Notes: generated by a model from the sequence alone, not told the origin. Positions 27,876 through 37,875 are shown, counted from the first letter of the stretch. The stretch: 64,000 nucleotides of DNA from Candidatus Roizmanbacteria bacterium RIFCSPLOWO2_01_FULL_40_13 (GCA_001789745.1 MGAN01000019.1:15393-79392); one strand, 5' to 3'. Program-made: numbers and translations.

Positions 27876-28087
27876 TTCTAATATTTTTTATACTTTAATT
27901 TTACTTTTTTCACTAATTTTCTGCAATCGGATACTCAGCTGCTGGCGCTGGTGTAGTAACGAAGCACAAACTTCCAGAATTTTCCCGATGTCAATAAAAA
28001 CAATGCTATTCGGCTAGATCCGAATCGTATTTTCTTTATCTGGAAAAATGAAAATACCGCACTTCTTATCGATATTGGTAAACATGT

Positions 28088-28253
28088 TGAAACTCCCTGA
28101 TCTTACAATCAGGGAATCTTTGACTACGCTTCGCCGGGAGTTGAAATCCGCCGAAGCGAAAAACTTCTTCGCTTTGATCCCTTATCTAATTTATACCTCC
28201 GAAGGACTTTAGCGTAAGGGGGACGATAAGGGTATTTCGCGAAGGTGGAATAA
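28088..28253 (+). repeat. Hairpin element, TTGAAACTCCC family, two-hairpin version
   Basis: TCCCTGAT-cttaca-ATCAGGGA hairpin; cgcttcgccgggagttgaaatccgccgaagcg; TATTTCGCGAAGGTGGAATAAA end matches 344-472. Confidence 0.7.
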
Positions 28254-28282
28254 ATATAGAAAATATTAATTAAATCATTTAC

Positions 28283-28774
28283 TCAATAGTCCAATTCTGT
28301 TTCTTCCATTTTTCTGATTGCGCTGCGAATTGTATCGAAGGAAAAACCGCGGCGAAAGAGAAAGGCGGCGGATTTTTCAAAACGTTCTTTTTTGGGTAGA
28401 TGCTTAAAAAGGTGCCATTTGGATTTGAGTGCTTGAAAAGCTAATTTTTCCTCATCCAATGGATTATTTTGTAAATATTTATCTATCAATTCTTTCGAGA
28501 TACCTAAACGCAGAAGCTCTCCTTTTAAAACAAACCCCCCTTTTGGTTTACCTCTTGCTCGCTGCTCGACAAACCATTCGACAAAAGCTTGGTCATCGAT
28601 TAATCCTTGTTCCTCAAGGTCTGCAATTACCTTATCCGCGTCGATACGGGAGAAGTGTCTCTTTTGGATTTTTTTATACAAATACTTCTGCATTTCCTTT
28701 TTCGTACGGGGACGGAATTTTAAATAAAAGTAGGCTTTGTTGAATAACTCTTGAAGATCATCATTTGAAGACAT
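28283..28774 (-). CDS. recX: Regulatory protein RecX
   Basis: AYFYLKFRPRTKKEMQKYLYKK...VIADLEEQGLIDDQAFVEWFVEQRA; immediately downstream of recA. Confidence 0.9.
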   Translation of the reverse strand: MSSNDDLQELFNKAYFYLKFRPRTKKEMQKYLYKKIQKRHFSRIDADKVIADLEEQGLIDDQAFVEWFVEQRARGKPKGGFVLKGELLRLGISKELIDKYLQNNPLDEEKLAFQALKSKWHLFKHLPKKERFEKSAAFLFRRGFSFDTIRSAIRKMEETELDY

Positions 28775-28876
28775 TTGACCAAATTTCCAATTTCTAAGAT
28801 CTAATTTCTAATCAAATCCCAATTTCCAATATCTAAAACATTAGATCAATTAGAGTAATTAGGTTAATTAGAAATT

Positions 28877-29899
28877 TTATTTTTTAGACAATAGTTTCTC
28901 CATCACCTCTTTGGCGATGTGCTGGCGAAGCTTGTGGTCTTCGGCGAAAAGCTGCTTAACCTGTTCCTTGCCCTGACCAAGCATTTTATCACCGTATTTA
29001 AGAAAAGCACCGTTTTTACTAAGGATATTGGCGTTGACCGCTACGTCTATCAAGGCTTCGTCCTTATCTATCCCGTCGGCCGTAATCACCATCTCTGCGT
29101 CTTTGAAGGGCGGTGCGACTTTGTTTTTGACGATTTTGACTCTGATCCGGGCGCCGTAAACTTGGTTATTCTTTTTCAAAGTTTCGATTTTTCGCACATC
29201 CATGCGTACCGAACAGTAAAATTTGAGAGCCAGCCCTCCGGGAGTGGTCTCGGGATTGCCAAACATTATCCCGATCTTCAGCCTGATCTGGTTGGTAAAA
29301 ACTATGGTGGTTTTGGATTTTGAGACAACTCCTGTTAGTTTCCGCAAAGCCTGTGACATCAGTCTGGCTTGAAGACCCATTTGCGCCTCACCCATCTCAC
29401 CTTCGATCTCCGAGCGGGGGACGAGCGCCGCCACCGAATCAACCACCACCAGATCGACTCCTCCTGACCTGATAAGCTGTTCTGCTATCTCGAGGGCTTG
29501 TTCACCCGTATCGGGCTGGGAGACCAAAAGATCGTCCAGGTTTACTCCTAAAAGCCTCGCCCAAGCCGGATCAAGCGCATGTTCAGCGTCTATAAAAGCG
29601 GCGATTCCGCCGGACCTTTGCGTCTCGGCAATCAGCGAAAGACAAACCGTGGTTTTGCCCGATGCCTCCGGGCCGAAAATCTCAACGATCCTTCCTTTTG
29701 GGATTCCTCCCACACCCAGCGCGATATCCAAAGGTAAAATCCCGGTTTTAAGGACCGCAACTGATGTCGCCGGTCCTTCACCCCAGCGCATGATCGATCC
29801 CTTACCGAATTGCTTCTGGATCTGCTCGATAGCCAGCATCACCGCTTGTTTTTTTGGGCTTTTGTCCGCCTGTCCGTCTCCCTTGCTTGAAGTTCTCAT
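28877..29899 (-). CDS. recA: Recombinase RecA
   Basis: GPEASGKTT, canonical RecA sequence. Confidence 0.99.
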   Translation of the reverse strand: MRTSSKGDGQADKSPKKQAVMLAIEQIQKQFGKGSIMRWGEGPATSVAVLKTGILPLDIALGVGGIPKGRIVEIFGPEASGKTTVCLSLIAETQRSGGIAAFIDAEHALDPAWARLLGVNLDDLLVSQPDTGEQALEIAEQLIRSGGVDLVVVDSVAALVPRSEIEGEMGEAQMGLQARLMSQALRKLTGVVSKSKTTIVFTNQIRLKIGIMFGNPETTPGGLALKFYCSVRMDVRKIETLKKNNQVYGARIRVKIVKNKVAPPFKDAEMVITADGIDKDEALIDVAVNANILSKNGAFLKYGDKMLGQGKEQVKQLFAEDHKLRQHIAKEVMEKLLSKK

Positions 29900-30033
29900 C
29901 CTATCGATTAATATCTATCGGCTTTATTATCTATCACGTTTTACTAAATTTCAACCGCTTATTTCCTTTATAAACACGGTTGCCATAGATATCTGACGGA
30001 TTCCGCTGTTTAATATATCCGGGGCAATCAGCT

Positions 30034-30137
30034 ATTATGCCCGTTTTACTCCGATTTACGATTCGTCAGAGCGAAAAAGCGGATTAGACAGTTATATAGT
30101 GAGCAACTCGGTTGCAAACCTTAAGTCATCAAAGTAT
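30034..30137 (-). repeat. ~105-bp structured dispersed element, copy 1
   Basis: Minus strand tactttgatgacttaaggtttgcaaccgagttgctcactatataactgtctaatccgctttttcgctctgacgaatcgtaaatcggagtaaaacgggcata aligns with 40067, 48509, 50782. Confidence 0.85.
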
Positions 30138-30161
30138 TTAAATCCGCGGAGATCTCTTATG

Positions 30162-31091
30162 TTAAAAGACATAAATAATTGCAATCACAATCAGCCCCCA
30201 CAAAAAAATAGTGAAAACTAGGGGTCTGTCTGTCGTGATGACCTTCTCCGGCCTCTCCCCCTCATATTTTTCGAATAAAAGCTGGGCATAGCGTGAGATG
30301 CCATAGGCAACTAAAGGAATTGTCACCATCATCCACTTTCTGCTGGCAATCCGCATCAGTGGAAACGCCTCGGCGAGAAACTTCGAGATAAAGGTAGGAA
30401 CTTGGGGAACAACCTCACCATAAGTATAAGTGGAGTAAGCAATCAGAGTAGCTGCGGCAAACGTATAAGTAAGAAAGTCCAAAAAGTGCTCGTTATACTG
30501 ATATAGCGAGGCTCTCCCCTCTTTGCCGTGAGACACCAATTCCGCATGCCGCTTGACCGATCCCATAAAAAGCGAGATGAAAAATATCGTCAATAGAAGC
30601 CAGATAGGGATATGAAAACCTGTCGCCACTTCTCCCGCAAAGGTCCTGATCATAAAAGAAAATGAAATGCTGAAGATATCTATGACGGGATAACGCTTGA
30701 GGTAAAGCGAGTAGAAAAAATGTAAAAGGATAAAAAGTAAGCTTAAGAAAAAAAAAGGCAGAGAAAAAAATAACGCTGCTATCAAGGAGATCAGTGTCAA
30801 TAGGAAAACAATAAAAGTAGCTTCGGGTATAGTAATTTTTCCTGCGGCAATCGGGCGGAATCGCTTAACCGGGTGCTTTTTATCATATTGATAATCGATG
30901 ATGTCATTGAGAACATAGGAGGTCGAGGAAAGGAGGCAAAAGATAGCAAAAGCGATTGTCGATTGGATAAAGAGGTTCGGATCAAAGAGTTTGCCTGAAA
31001 AAATAATTGCTGTATAAACAACCAGGTTCTTGATCCATTGATTGACCCGAAGCGCTCTCAACAGAGTAAATACTTTTTTCCTGGTCATCAA
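30162..31091 (-). CDS. UbiA-family prenyltransferase (decaprenyl-phosphate phosphoribosyltransferase-like)
   Basis: LRVNQWIKNLVVYTAIIFSGKLFD; YVLNDIIDYQYDKKHPVKRFRPIAAG. Confidence 0.9.
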   Translation of the reverse strand: MMTRKKVFTLLRALRVNQWIKNLVVYTAIIFSGKLFDPNLFIQSTIAFAIFCLLSSTSYVLNDIIDYQYDKKHPVKRFRPIAAGKITIPEATFIVFLLTLISLIAALFFSLPFFFLSLLFILLHFFYSLYLKRYPVIDIFSISFSFMIRTFAGEVATGFHIPIWLLLTIFFISLFMGSVKRHAELVSHGKEGRASLYQYNEHFLDFLTYTFAAATLIAYSTYTYGEVVPQVPTFISKFLAEAFPLMRIASRKWMMVTIPLVAYGISRYAQLLFEKYEGERPEKVITTDRPLVFTIFLWGLIVIAIIYVF

Positions 31092-31127
31092 TGTGCATTA
31101 TACTATGTTAAAATAATCATTACTATA

Positions 31128-32207
31128 ATGATTGATCTTGATAAGCAAGAAAAAATTTCAAAATTGTTGGGCGGAATTAAAGTTATTAAATCTATTAACT
31201 CTTTTCCACAACAGCTACAACAATCTATTAAAGAATCATTTGAAGTTAAATTTCCACAAGCATATTCGAAGATTAACAATATTACAGTATGCGCAATGGG
31301 CGGCTCCAGATTTACCCCATTTGTTGTTAAAGAGCTATTCAAATCCAATATCTCAATCCCTTTTATAATTAATGATGATTATATTCTTCCCGAGTATGTA
31401 AACAATAATTCTCTTGTAATATTATCTTCCTATTCGGGAACCACAGAAGAAGTTTTAATTTGTGGAGAAAAAGCGAGGGAAAAAAATGCTAAGATCGTCT
31501 GTATTTCAACAGGAGGAGAGCTTATAAACTTTGGTAAAAAAAATAATTATCCTTGTTATAAATTCATTCCTGCATATAATCCTTCAAACCAACCCAGAAT
31601 TGGATTTGGATATATTATCGGTGGAGTAATCGGGTTACTCTCTCGGTTAAATCTATTAAATATTCCTTTAAATCAAGTTGAGGCCGTAATAGAAAAACTA
31701 CCTCAACTATTATCAAATAATAAAATTAAAGTTCAAGTTAAACAAAATCCCGCCAAGCAAATGGCAATCAATTTATTTCAGAAATATCCTTACTATATTG
31801 TTTCTGAATTCTTAACAGGAGTTGGCAATGCCATTCAAAACCAAACCAATGAAAACGCCAAGCAAATCTCAACTTTCAGAGTCATCCCGGAACTAAATCA
31901 CCATATGATGGAAGGACTAAAGTTGCCAACTATACATCGGGATTTAGCGGTGTTTGTATTCTTTTTTTCCAAATTTTATTCGGAGAAGATTAAAAAAAGA
32001 TATCATGTAACCAAAGATGTTGTTGAACAAAATAAAATTAATACAATTTGGCATGAACTCAGAGGCGGTACAGCAATTGAACAAGTTTTTGAACTACTGG
32101 GATTTGGAAGTTTTATGACAATGTATTTATCAGCTCTAAATGAACAAGATCCAACCGTCATTCCTTACGTGGATTATTTCAAGAAAAAATTGAAAGAAGT
32201 GGATTAA
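31128..32207 (+). CDS. SIS-domain sugar isomerase (bifunctional phosphoglucose/phosphomannose isomerase-like)
   Basis: CAMGGSRF, SSYSGTTEEVL, ELNHHMMEG motifs. Confidence 0.85.
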   Translation: MIDLDKQEKISKLLGGIKVIKSINSFPQQLQQSIKESFEVKFPQAYSKINNITVCAMGGSRFTPFVVKELFKSNISIPFIINDDYILPEYVNNNSLVILSSYSGTTEEVLICGEKAREKNAKIVCISTGGELINFGKKNNYPCYKFIPAYNPSNQPRIGFGYIIGGVIGLLSRLNLLNIPLNQVEAVIEKLPQLLSNNKIKVQVKQNPAKQMAINLFQKYPYYIVSEFLTGVGNAIQNQTNENAKQISTFRVIPELNHHMMEGLKLPTIHRDLAVFVFFFSKFYSEKIKKRYHVTKDVVEQNKINTIWHELRGGTAIEQVFELLGFGSFMTMYLSALNEQDPTVIPYVDYFKKKLKEVD

Positions 32208-32242
32208 AGAAGCTATAAGCTGGGTGATTAAGTTCTTTAATT

Positions 32243-33040
32243 ATGGATAAATCTTTAATTAAACACGTTACAAATATTTTGGTTCTTGCAAATAAAAAAG
32301 TTAAAAAAAGCCCTCTTCTGGCAGACGAAACAGGAGCTACCAATATCAAAGGTGATAAAACCCTAGCCATGGATAAAAAATTGGAAGATGCTGTAATTGG
32401 ATATATAAAACTAAACAGCATTCCCGCCGATATTTTTTCGGAAGAAATCGGGATGGTAAGATTTCATCCAAATCCAAAATACCTTTTAGTCTTTGATCCT
32501 TTGGACGGAAGTACAAATTATAAACTGGGAAAAAATTTATTGCCTTACGGTCTTTTAATTTGTTGCTATAAAGGATTATCTCCAAAATTAAAAGATGTTG
32601 TTGTTTCAGGTATGATGGAGGTTACGACGAATCAAGGAGTAATCTTTGACGGAAAGCAAACTCGGGCTTTAAATGGAAAAAAAGTAAACCTAAATAAAAG
32701 TTGGTTTATTAACCAAAGCACCCCTGTCTATTTTGATCTTTACTACAAAAAGGCGTATGATGCATTTGCTCCTCTTGCCCAAAAAGTTCACATTCGCTGG
32801 AACGGTTCAAATATTGCAAGCCTTACTTATGTTCTATCAGACGTCGCCGCTGCCATGGGTGCTTACCAAATGCGACCAGAAGAAATCGGCACTATGGTTT
32901 CTTTGATCAAAGGTGCGGGAGGCGTCGCAGTCGACTATGAGGGAAACGATCTAGGTGAAGAAGAATTTTCTATTGATAAAACATACAAAATATTTGCCGG
33001 TGATAAAAAGGTGGTTAATTTTCTAGTGGATCAATTATAG
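32243..33040 (+). CDS. Inositol monophosphatase/FBPase-family protein
   Basis: LLVFDPLDGSTNY; SDVAAAMGAYQMRPEEIGTMVSLIKGAGG. Confidence 0.8.
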   Translation: MDKSLIKHVTNILVLANKKVKKSPLLADETGATNIKGDKTLAMDKKLEDAVIGYIKLNSIPADIFSEEIGMVRFHPNPKYLLVFDPLDGSTNYKLGKNLLPYGLLICCYKGLSPKLKDVVVSGMMEVTTNQGVIFDGKQTRALNGKKVNLNKSWFINQSTPVYFDLYYKKAYDAFAPLAQKVHIRWNGSNIASLTYVLSDVAAAMGAYQMRPEEIGTMVSLIKGAGGVAVDYEGNDLGEEEFSIDKTYKIFAGDKKVVNFLVDQL

Positions 33041-33517
33041 TTTGTAACCGAATTTGCGAAGTAGCTCTTTTCTCTCTCTAACTTCTTCTTTTTTCTCAAC
33101 CCCTTTAGGTGAACCTCCGTCGACCACCCCCAGAATTCCCCTACCCTGTTTGGTTTCGGCGACGACGACTTCGGTCGGGTTGGCGGTCGCGCAAAAAATG
33201 TTGACAACTTCCGAAATATTTTTGATTCTGTTTAAGACATTGACCGGAAAGGTATTTTTGAGAAAGACAAAAAGCGAGTGGCCACAGCCGACTCTTCTGG
33301 CATTGTCAACAGCCAACTTGACCATCTCTTCGTCCGTCCCAGAAGTCCTGATTTTTCGCGGACCCGAAGCTTCGCAAAAGGCAAGGCCGAATTTTATACC
33401 CGGTACCGCCTCAACCAAAGCCTCATAGACATCCTCAACTGTCTTGATGAAGTGCGATTGGGCTAAAATAAAATTTATTTCTTCCGGTTTTTTGATTTTT
33501 ACTGCCTCGAATTTCAT
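33035..33517 (-). CDS. Adenosine-specific kinase-like protein
   Basis: NFILAQSHFIKTVEDVYEALVEAVPGIKFGLAFCEASG...GRGILGVVDGGSPKGVE. Confidence 0.9.
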   Translation of the reverse strand: MKFEAVKIKKPEEINFILAQSHFIKTVEDVYEALVEAVPGIKFGLAFCEASGPRKIRTSGTDEEMVKLAVDNARRVGCGHSLFVFLKNTFPVNVLNRIKNISEVVNIFCATANPTEVVVAETKQGRGILGVVDGGSPKGVEKKEEVRERKELLRKFGYKL

Positions 33518-33536
33518 TTTTTAATATCTGTTCTGA

Positions 33537-33854
33537 TCAATAAAACCAGCCTAAAAGATGCAACAACAATCCTAAAATTAAAATTAATATAAGCAGATTA
33601 TACAATCCTCCCAAGTAAAATACACCAAAAAAAGATAGCAGCCAAATTATAAGAAAGAAAGCAACAATTTCTCTTAAGGGACTTGGCAGAATCCGTATCA
33701 GCCAAATTATGAGGACGGGAACCAAAATGTCGTAAAGACCGACAGCTTTTCTTCCTAGATAAATTAGAGGTGAATTGACCAGCGAAAAAGCAGGGATTCT
33801 CACCGCTCCCAGAAGCCAGAGAATGATTAAAGCAAATAAAATGTATCCCAACAT
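33537..33854 (-). CDS. Hypothetical membrane protein
   Basis: Hydrophobic ORF in operon-like context. Confidence 0.55.
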   Translation of the reverse strand: MLGYILFALIILWLLGAVRIPAFSLVNSPLIYLGRKAVGLYDILVPVLIIWLIRILPSPLREIVAFFLIIWLLSFFGVFYLGGLYNLLILILILGLLLHLLGWFY

Positions 33855-33859
33855 ATTTC

Positions 33860-34489
33860 TTATAAATATTCCTTGGTTTCAAGTCTGCTCTTGCACAACT
33901 CAAACACCAAAGGAAAACTCAAAAATTTTGCTTCGGAATTGAGATGTTTTCCTCCCATAATCTCAATCGTCTGACTATCCATTCTTTCGGCGAAATCAAA
34001 AATATATTTTTTATCAACGTAAGGATCGTCATTTCCGTAGACGACATAAGAAACAGGAATAAGTTTCTTTAATTTGGCAAAATCAAAGTCTGTTTTATAA
34101 AAAGTTTGATTTACCAAGTAAAAATCCCATAAATCTTTTGGCAGTTGCAAGAAAGGTGAAACAAAGACAACGCAATCCAGTTTGAGATTAAAATTATCAA
34201 CTAAGTGTAGGATAAAAACAGGCGCCAGAGAATGTCCGACAAATACCAAGTCTTTTTTACCTTTTAATTTATTAAGCAGATTTTTTTTAAAGTAATTAAG
34301 CCAGTTTTTAAGATTTTGTTTAATGGCTTTTGCTTTTTTTTCACCCAAATGCAAAATTTCCTTATGATCTTCTATCGGAAATTGCGGAACTAATACGTCC
34401 TGATTTATCAACTCTAACTGATTTTTAAGATATGGAAACCAGTTCCCCTCTGAACTCCCGTAAGATCCGTGAAATAACACAAACTTCAT
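33860..34489 (-). CDS. Alpha/beta hydrolase (RBBP9/YdeN-like)
   Basis: LFHGSYGSSEGNWFPYLKNQLE; FVGHSLAP. Confidence 0.8.
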   Translation of the reverse strand: MKFVLFHGSYGSSEGNWFPYLKNQLELINQDVLVPQFPIEDHKEILHLGEKKAKAIKQNLKNWLNYFKKNLLNKLKGKKDLVFVGHSLAPVFILHLVDNFNLKLDCVVFVSPFLQLPKDLWDFYLVNQTFYKTDFDFAKLKKLIPVSYVVYGNDDPYVDKKYIFDFAERMDSQTIEIMGGKHLNSEAKFLSFPLVFELCKSRLETKEYL

Positions 34490-34493
34490 AGAA

Positions 34494-35939
34494 TTATTTT
34501 ATCAAACTGCTTACTTCTCTCCCTAATTTTACCGCGTAGTTTGTCCCGCGGTCGTAGGGGTAGGTCATGTCGAGATTGGCGATATAAAAATTTTTGACAG
34601 GAGTTTTAAAAGCCGGTTTGTTCTTGATAAATTCGCGGTCGAAGATCGGCTGGGCGAAAGGACCGACGAATTTATAAAAACGCGAAACATGAAACTTGAA
34701 ACTTGAAACTCTATGAAGATGGGGTAAATAATAATTCAGAACTTCTTTGGCTGACATTTTGATTAACGGGTCTTTGCGCTCGATATACCAACCAACATAT
34801 GCGATATGATTGCCGCCGTAATTTTTTTTATCGACGAAGTTGGTGTGTTGAGCCACGATCATAATCGGAACCTTAGGCGTACAGACATTTAACCAATAAG
34901 TCTTGTCCAAAATTTTTTCCTTTGTCTCCAGAATCATCACCACCGCATGCAAGTATTTTAAATTACTGAATTTTTGCAGATACAAAGACGGGAAAATATT
35001 CTGCGTAATCTTAGACATGATTACTGTAGGTAAGGTACTAATAATTACGTCAAATTTTTTTTTAACTATTTTGTCACGCTGAACTTGATTCAGCATCTGT
35101 TTTTTAGAATCAGATCCTGAAATAAATTCAGGATGACGTATAACAAAAAATTCTTCATTTCTCTTCTCTATCGTTTTTACTTCATAATCTGTTAAAACCT
35201 TAACCCGTAATTGATCTAGCTCGTTTTTAACATGATTAATAAAAGTCTGAAATCCTCCCTTGATGTAGCCTAGTTTTTTGGCTCTTTTGGTCACTCTCGC
35301 CCAGATGAAAGTAGCCAGAATTTTTTCCGCATATTTACCGAATTTTTTCCGAAAAAGCTGCTGCCACAATACTTCCCAGACATGTTCTCCTTGTGTTTTT
35401 CTCAAAAAATCCGCGGCAGTTTGTTTTTCATAGATATTTAAAAAGGGTGAAAACTTGAGAAATGCCAATACAATCCCGGCTCTGATCTTTTCGGGCAACG
35501 ACAGAAGAGGGAAGTTCAATAAATCCTGCGGTGAATCTAAGGGAAATATGCGGTAAATGTTCTTCATGGTTTTGTCATCCTGAACTTGGTTCAGGATCTG
35601 TTTTATCATTCCGACTTGTCCAGTATCCGATTCTGTAGTCGCTCCGTTACCTAGTATGGCGTTTCTGTCAATTTCATACAATGATGAAGTCTGTGTTTCC
35701 TTAAAAAAAATGTCTTTAAATCCTAGATCTCTGGCGAAATTCAAGATATCATCTTCGCTGTCCAAAAGATGATGGTAGGCCCGCTCCAGATACCAATCCC
35801 AGTTCGGCTGCCGGAATCCTACCGCCAAGCCTCCTAATACTTTTTCCTTTTCGTAAAGGCTTACTTCGTGTCCTTTTTTCGCCAGGTAATACGCGGCAGT
35901 CATTCCGGTAAATCCGCCGCCCAAAACAGCTATGCGCAT
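34494..35939 (-). CDS. FAD-dependent oxidoreductase (amine oxidase/protoporphyrinogen-oxidase-like) with in-frame repeat insertions
   Basis: MRIAVLGGGFTGMTAAYYLAKKGHEVSLYEKE Rossmann motif; inserted peptides ILNQVQDDK, RHPEFISGSDSKKQMLNQVQRDK, SFKFHVSRF. Confidence 0.85.
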   Translation of the reverse strand: MRIAVLGGGFTGMTAAYYLAKKGHEVSLYEKEKVLGGLAVGFRQPNWDWYLERAYHHLLDSEDDILNFARDLGFKDIFFKETQTSSLYEIDRNAILGNGATTESDTGQVGMIKQILNQVQDDKTMKNIYRIFPLDSPQDLLNFPLLSLPEKIRAGIVLAFLKFSPFLNIYEKQTAADFLRKTQGEHVWEVLWQQLFRKKFGKYAEKILATFIWARVTKRAKKLGYIKGGFQTFINHVKNELDQLRVKVLTDYEVKTIEKRNEEFFVIRHPEFISGSDSKKQMLNQVQRDKIVKKKFDVIISTLPTVIMSKITQNIFPSLYLQKFSNLKYLHAVVMILETKEKILDKTYWLNVCTPKVPIMIVAQHTNFVDKKNYGGNHIAYVGWYIERKDPLIKMSAKEVLNYYLPHLHRVSSFKFHVSRFYKFVGPFAQPIFDREFIKNKPAFKTPVKNFYIANLDMTYPYDRGTNYAVKLGREVSSLIK

Positions 35940-35948
35940 AAGGTAATA

Positions 35949-36326
35949 TTATAAAAGAAGTTTAACTTTATATTTTTTAAACAGCTTATCTAAAGTTATA
36001 AGGGTTAATTTTTCCGATTGAGCTTGAGCAATAAGAAGCCTGTCAAACGGGTCTCGGTGGTGAAGAGGTAGTTTACCCAGCATTAAAATATGATTAAAGC
36101 TGATATTTAAAATTTCAAAATCATATTTTCCGAAAGCTTCCTCAAGGGGCATTGTAAGTTTAAGCTTTCCTGCTCTTTGTTTAATACTTATTTCCCATGC
36201 AGTCACAGCACTTATAAGAATGTCATTTTCGGGGCTTTCAATAATTTTGTATAAAGATTGTTTTAGTTTTTTATTATCTTCCAACCACCACAAAAATATA
36301 TGAGTATCAAGTAGGTATTTCATCAT
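35949..36326 (-). CDS. PIN-domain toxin (VapC)
   Basis: YLLDTHIFLWWLEDNKKL; HHRDPFDRLLIAQAQSEKLTLITLD. Confidence 0.95.
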   Translation of the reverse strand: MMKYLLDTHIFLWWLEDNKKLKQSLYKIIESPENDILISAVTAWEISIKQRAGKLKLTMPLEEAFGKYDFEILNISFNHILMLGKLPLHHRDPFDRLLIAQAQSEKLTLITLDKLFKKYKVKLLL

Positions 36327-36556
36327 TCACCATAAAACATTTTATTTATCTCTTCCGATTCTTCATCAAAATCAGGAGCAATCCAAATTTCTCCCTTAAA
36401 AGCGCCGGCTTTCCTTTTTTTTTTGATACTTTTATATGGAGTTAATTTAGCTACCGGCTTACCGGCTTTAGCAATGACCAATTCCTCTCCCTTAAGAGTT
36501 TTTTCTATCAATTTTGAAAGGTTTGTCTTTGCTTCATGTATATTGTATGTTTGCAT
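36323..36556 (-). CDS. Phd/VapB-type antitoxin
   Basis: MQTYNIHEAKTNLSKLIEKTLKGEELVIAKAGKPVAKLTPYK. Confidence 0.95.
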   Translation of the reverse strand: MQTYNIHEAKTNLSKLIEKTLKGEELVIAKAGKPVAKLTPYKSIKKKRKAGAFKGEIWIAPDFDEESEEINKMFYGE

Positions 36557-36584
36557 ATTAAATTATAATTTGGCTAACTTAGCT

Positions 36585-36613
36585 AAGTATAAACTCTGTT
36601 TTATATATTGTCA
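36585..36613 (-). promoter_or_regulatory. Promoter of VapBC module
   Basis: Minus strand TTGACA-17-TATACT; adjacent CTTAGCTAAG palindrome. Confidence 0.75.
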
Positions 36614-36708
36614 AGAATGATATAATTATCTCACTTTTTTTTAACCTTCCCAATAACGCCAATGAAAAATCGTTATTCAAAATTTATTCTCTCAATAAAA
36701 GCGCAGAA

Positions 36709-37090
36709 ATGAGAAAAAATATTTCGACAAATACTCCCAGTGAAAAAAGAGTAGGCTACCAGAGCCGTTGTCGTAAACAATACCATGTATGTCTCGGGAA
36801 CAACGGCGATGAATGAGAAAGGGGAAACAATTGGAAAAAACGTTTACGAACAGACTATCTATTGCTTTGAAAAAATTAAAAAGGTTCTAGGATATGGAGG
36901 TTTTTCTAAAAAAGATGTCGTGCTGATCAAAGCCTATCTGGTTAATATGAAAGACATTGGCCGCTTTGATAAAGTATTTATAAATCGCTTTTTTGACATT
37001 AAACCTGGTTGTACTCTGGTTGGCATTAAAGAACTAGTAAAACCAAATTTGCTTGTAGAAGTAGAATGTATTGCAGAAAAAAATTTGTAG
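36709..37090 (+). pseudogene. RidA-family gene with frameshift near 36760
   Basis: MRKNISTNTPSEKRVGYQ (frame 1), then SRAVVVNNTMYVSGTTAMNEKGETIGKNVYEQT (frame 2). Confidence 0.75.
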
Positions 37091-37155
37091 TTGAAATTTT
37101 GTCATAAATAATAGAGGAGGTACAACTCGAGCAAAAATCTGGAGAAAATTATCCG

Positions 37156-37875
37156 ATGTATAAATTTAAAATACCACCTACTGAAGATTTGATCAATCAA
37201 AATCCCTATTATCGTCGCTTCAAAATAGTTATCGGCTCTCCTTTGTGGAAATTTTATCTTGGATGGGCTTATAAAAAATGTGTTGAGGATTTTATAAAAC
37301 TAAATTTCATCCCAGACTTCAACAAAAAAGACTTTACCTGTTTGTTATGTGGAGTTGGAAATGAAGTAACCGCAGATGAGTTTATTAAATTTGTTATAAC
37401 ACGAAATCAACAAGCTAAAATAAAAATTATTGATCTGGCAAACGAACAGACAAATGCCGTCAGTAAGTTAGTTGAAGGTAAATATTCATCTTTTGATATC
37501 GGGATAAAACAAATTAACGCTTTAGATTTGTCTAGTTTTATTCCCAAAAATAGTATTACCTGGATTGAAACAGATGGATTTTTAGAATTCTTCTCAAAGA
37601 AAGCTTTAAATAAACTTCTAGATGTTTGGGGGATAATTTTAAAAAAAGATGGATTTATCACATTACGAGAGCCTGCTAGTATAGGAAAAGTTGGACGGCT
37701 AATTGATTTTTTTAGAATATGGATTGCAAAAAAATGGTTAGGAGTTACGATATACAATCACACTAAATTAGATCTAGATAAAACATTTAGAGAACATGGT
37801 TTTAGCTTCACATCAGCGCCAACTTTTATACCTACTTTTACCAGATACTCTCTTATTAAAACCGGTGCGGAATAA
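37156..37875 (+). CDS. SAM-dependent methyltransferase-like protein
   Basis: FTCLLCGVGNEVTADEFIKF...KIKIIDLANEQTNAV...LKKDGFITLREPAS. Confidence 0.6.
   Translation: MYKFKIPPTEDLINQNPYYRRFKIVIGSPLWKFYLGWAYKKCVEDFIKLNFIPDFNKKDFTCLLCGVGNEVTADEFIKFVITRNQQAKIKIIDLANEQTNAVSKLVEGKYSSFDIGIKQINALDLSSFIPKNSITWIETDGFLEFFSKKALNKLLDVWGIILKKDGFITLREPASIGKVGRLIDFFRIWIAKKWLGVTIYNHTKLDLDKTFREHGFSFTSAPTFIPTFTRYSLIKTGAE

Noticed and set aside
27586-28017. 143-aa + strand ORF
   Set aside because: Antisense to the retropepsin-like remnant, which reads better as protein.
17899-28141. 13-nt match GCCGGGAGTTGAA between the ssrA 3' end and the 28126 region as an att duplication
   Set aside because: Match is short, lies within a different hairpin element and lacks the rest of the ssrA terminus; probably chance.
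28919-29323. ORFs antisense to recA, and similar long antisense ORFs in rny, nrdJ, metK and msrB
   Set aside because: Shadow ORFs opposite strongly recognised genes.
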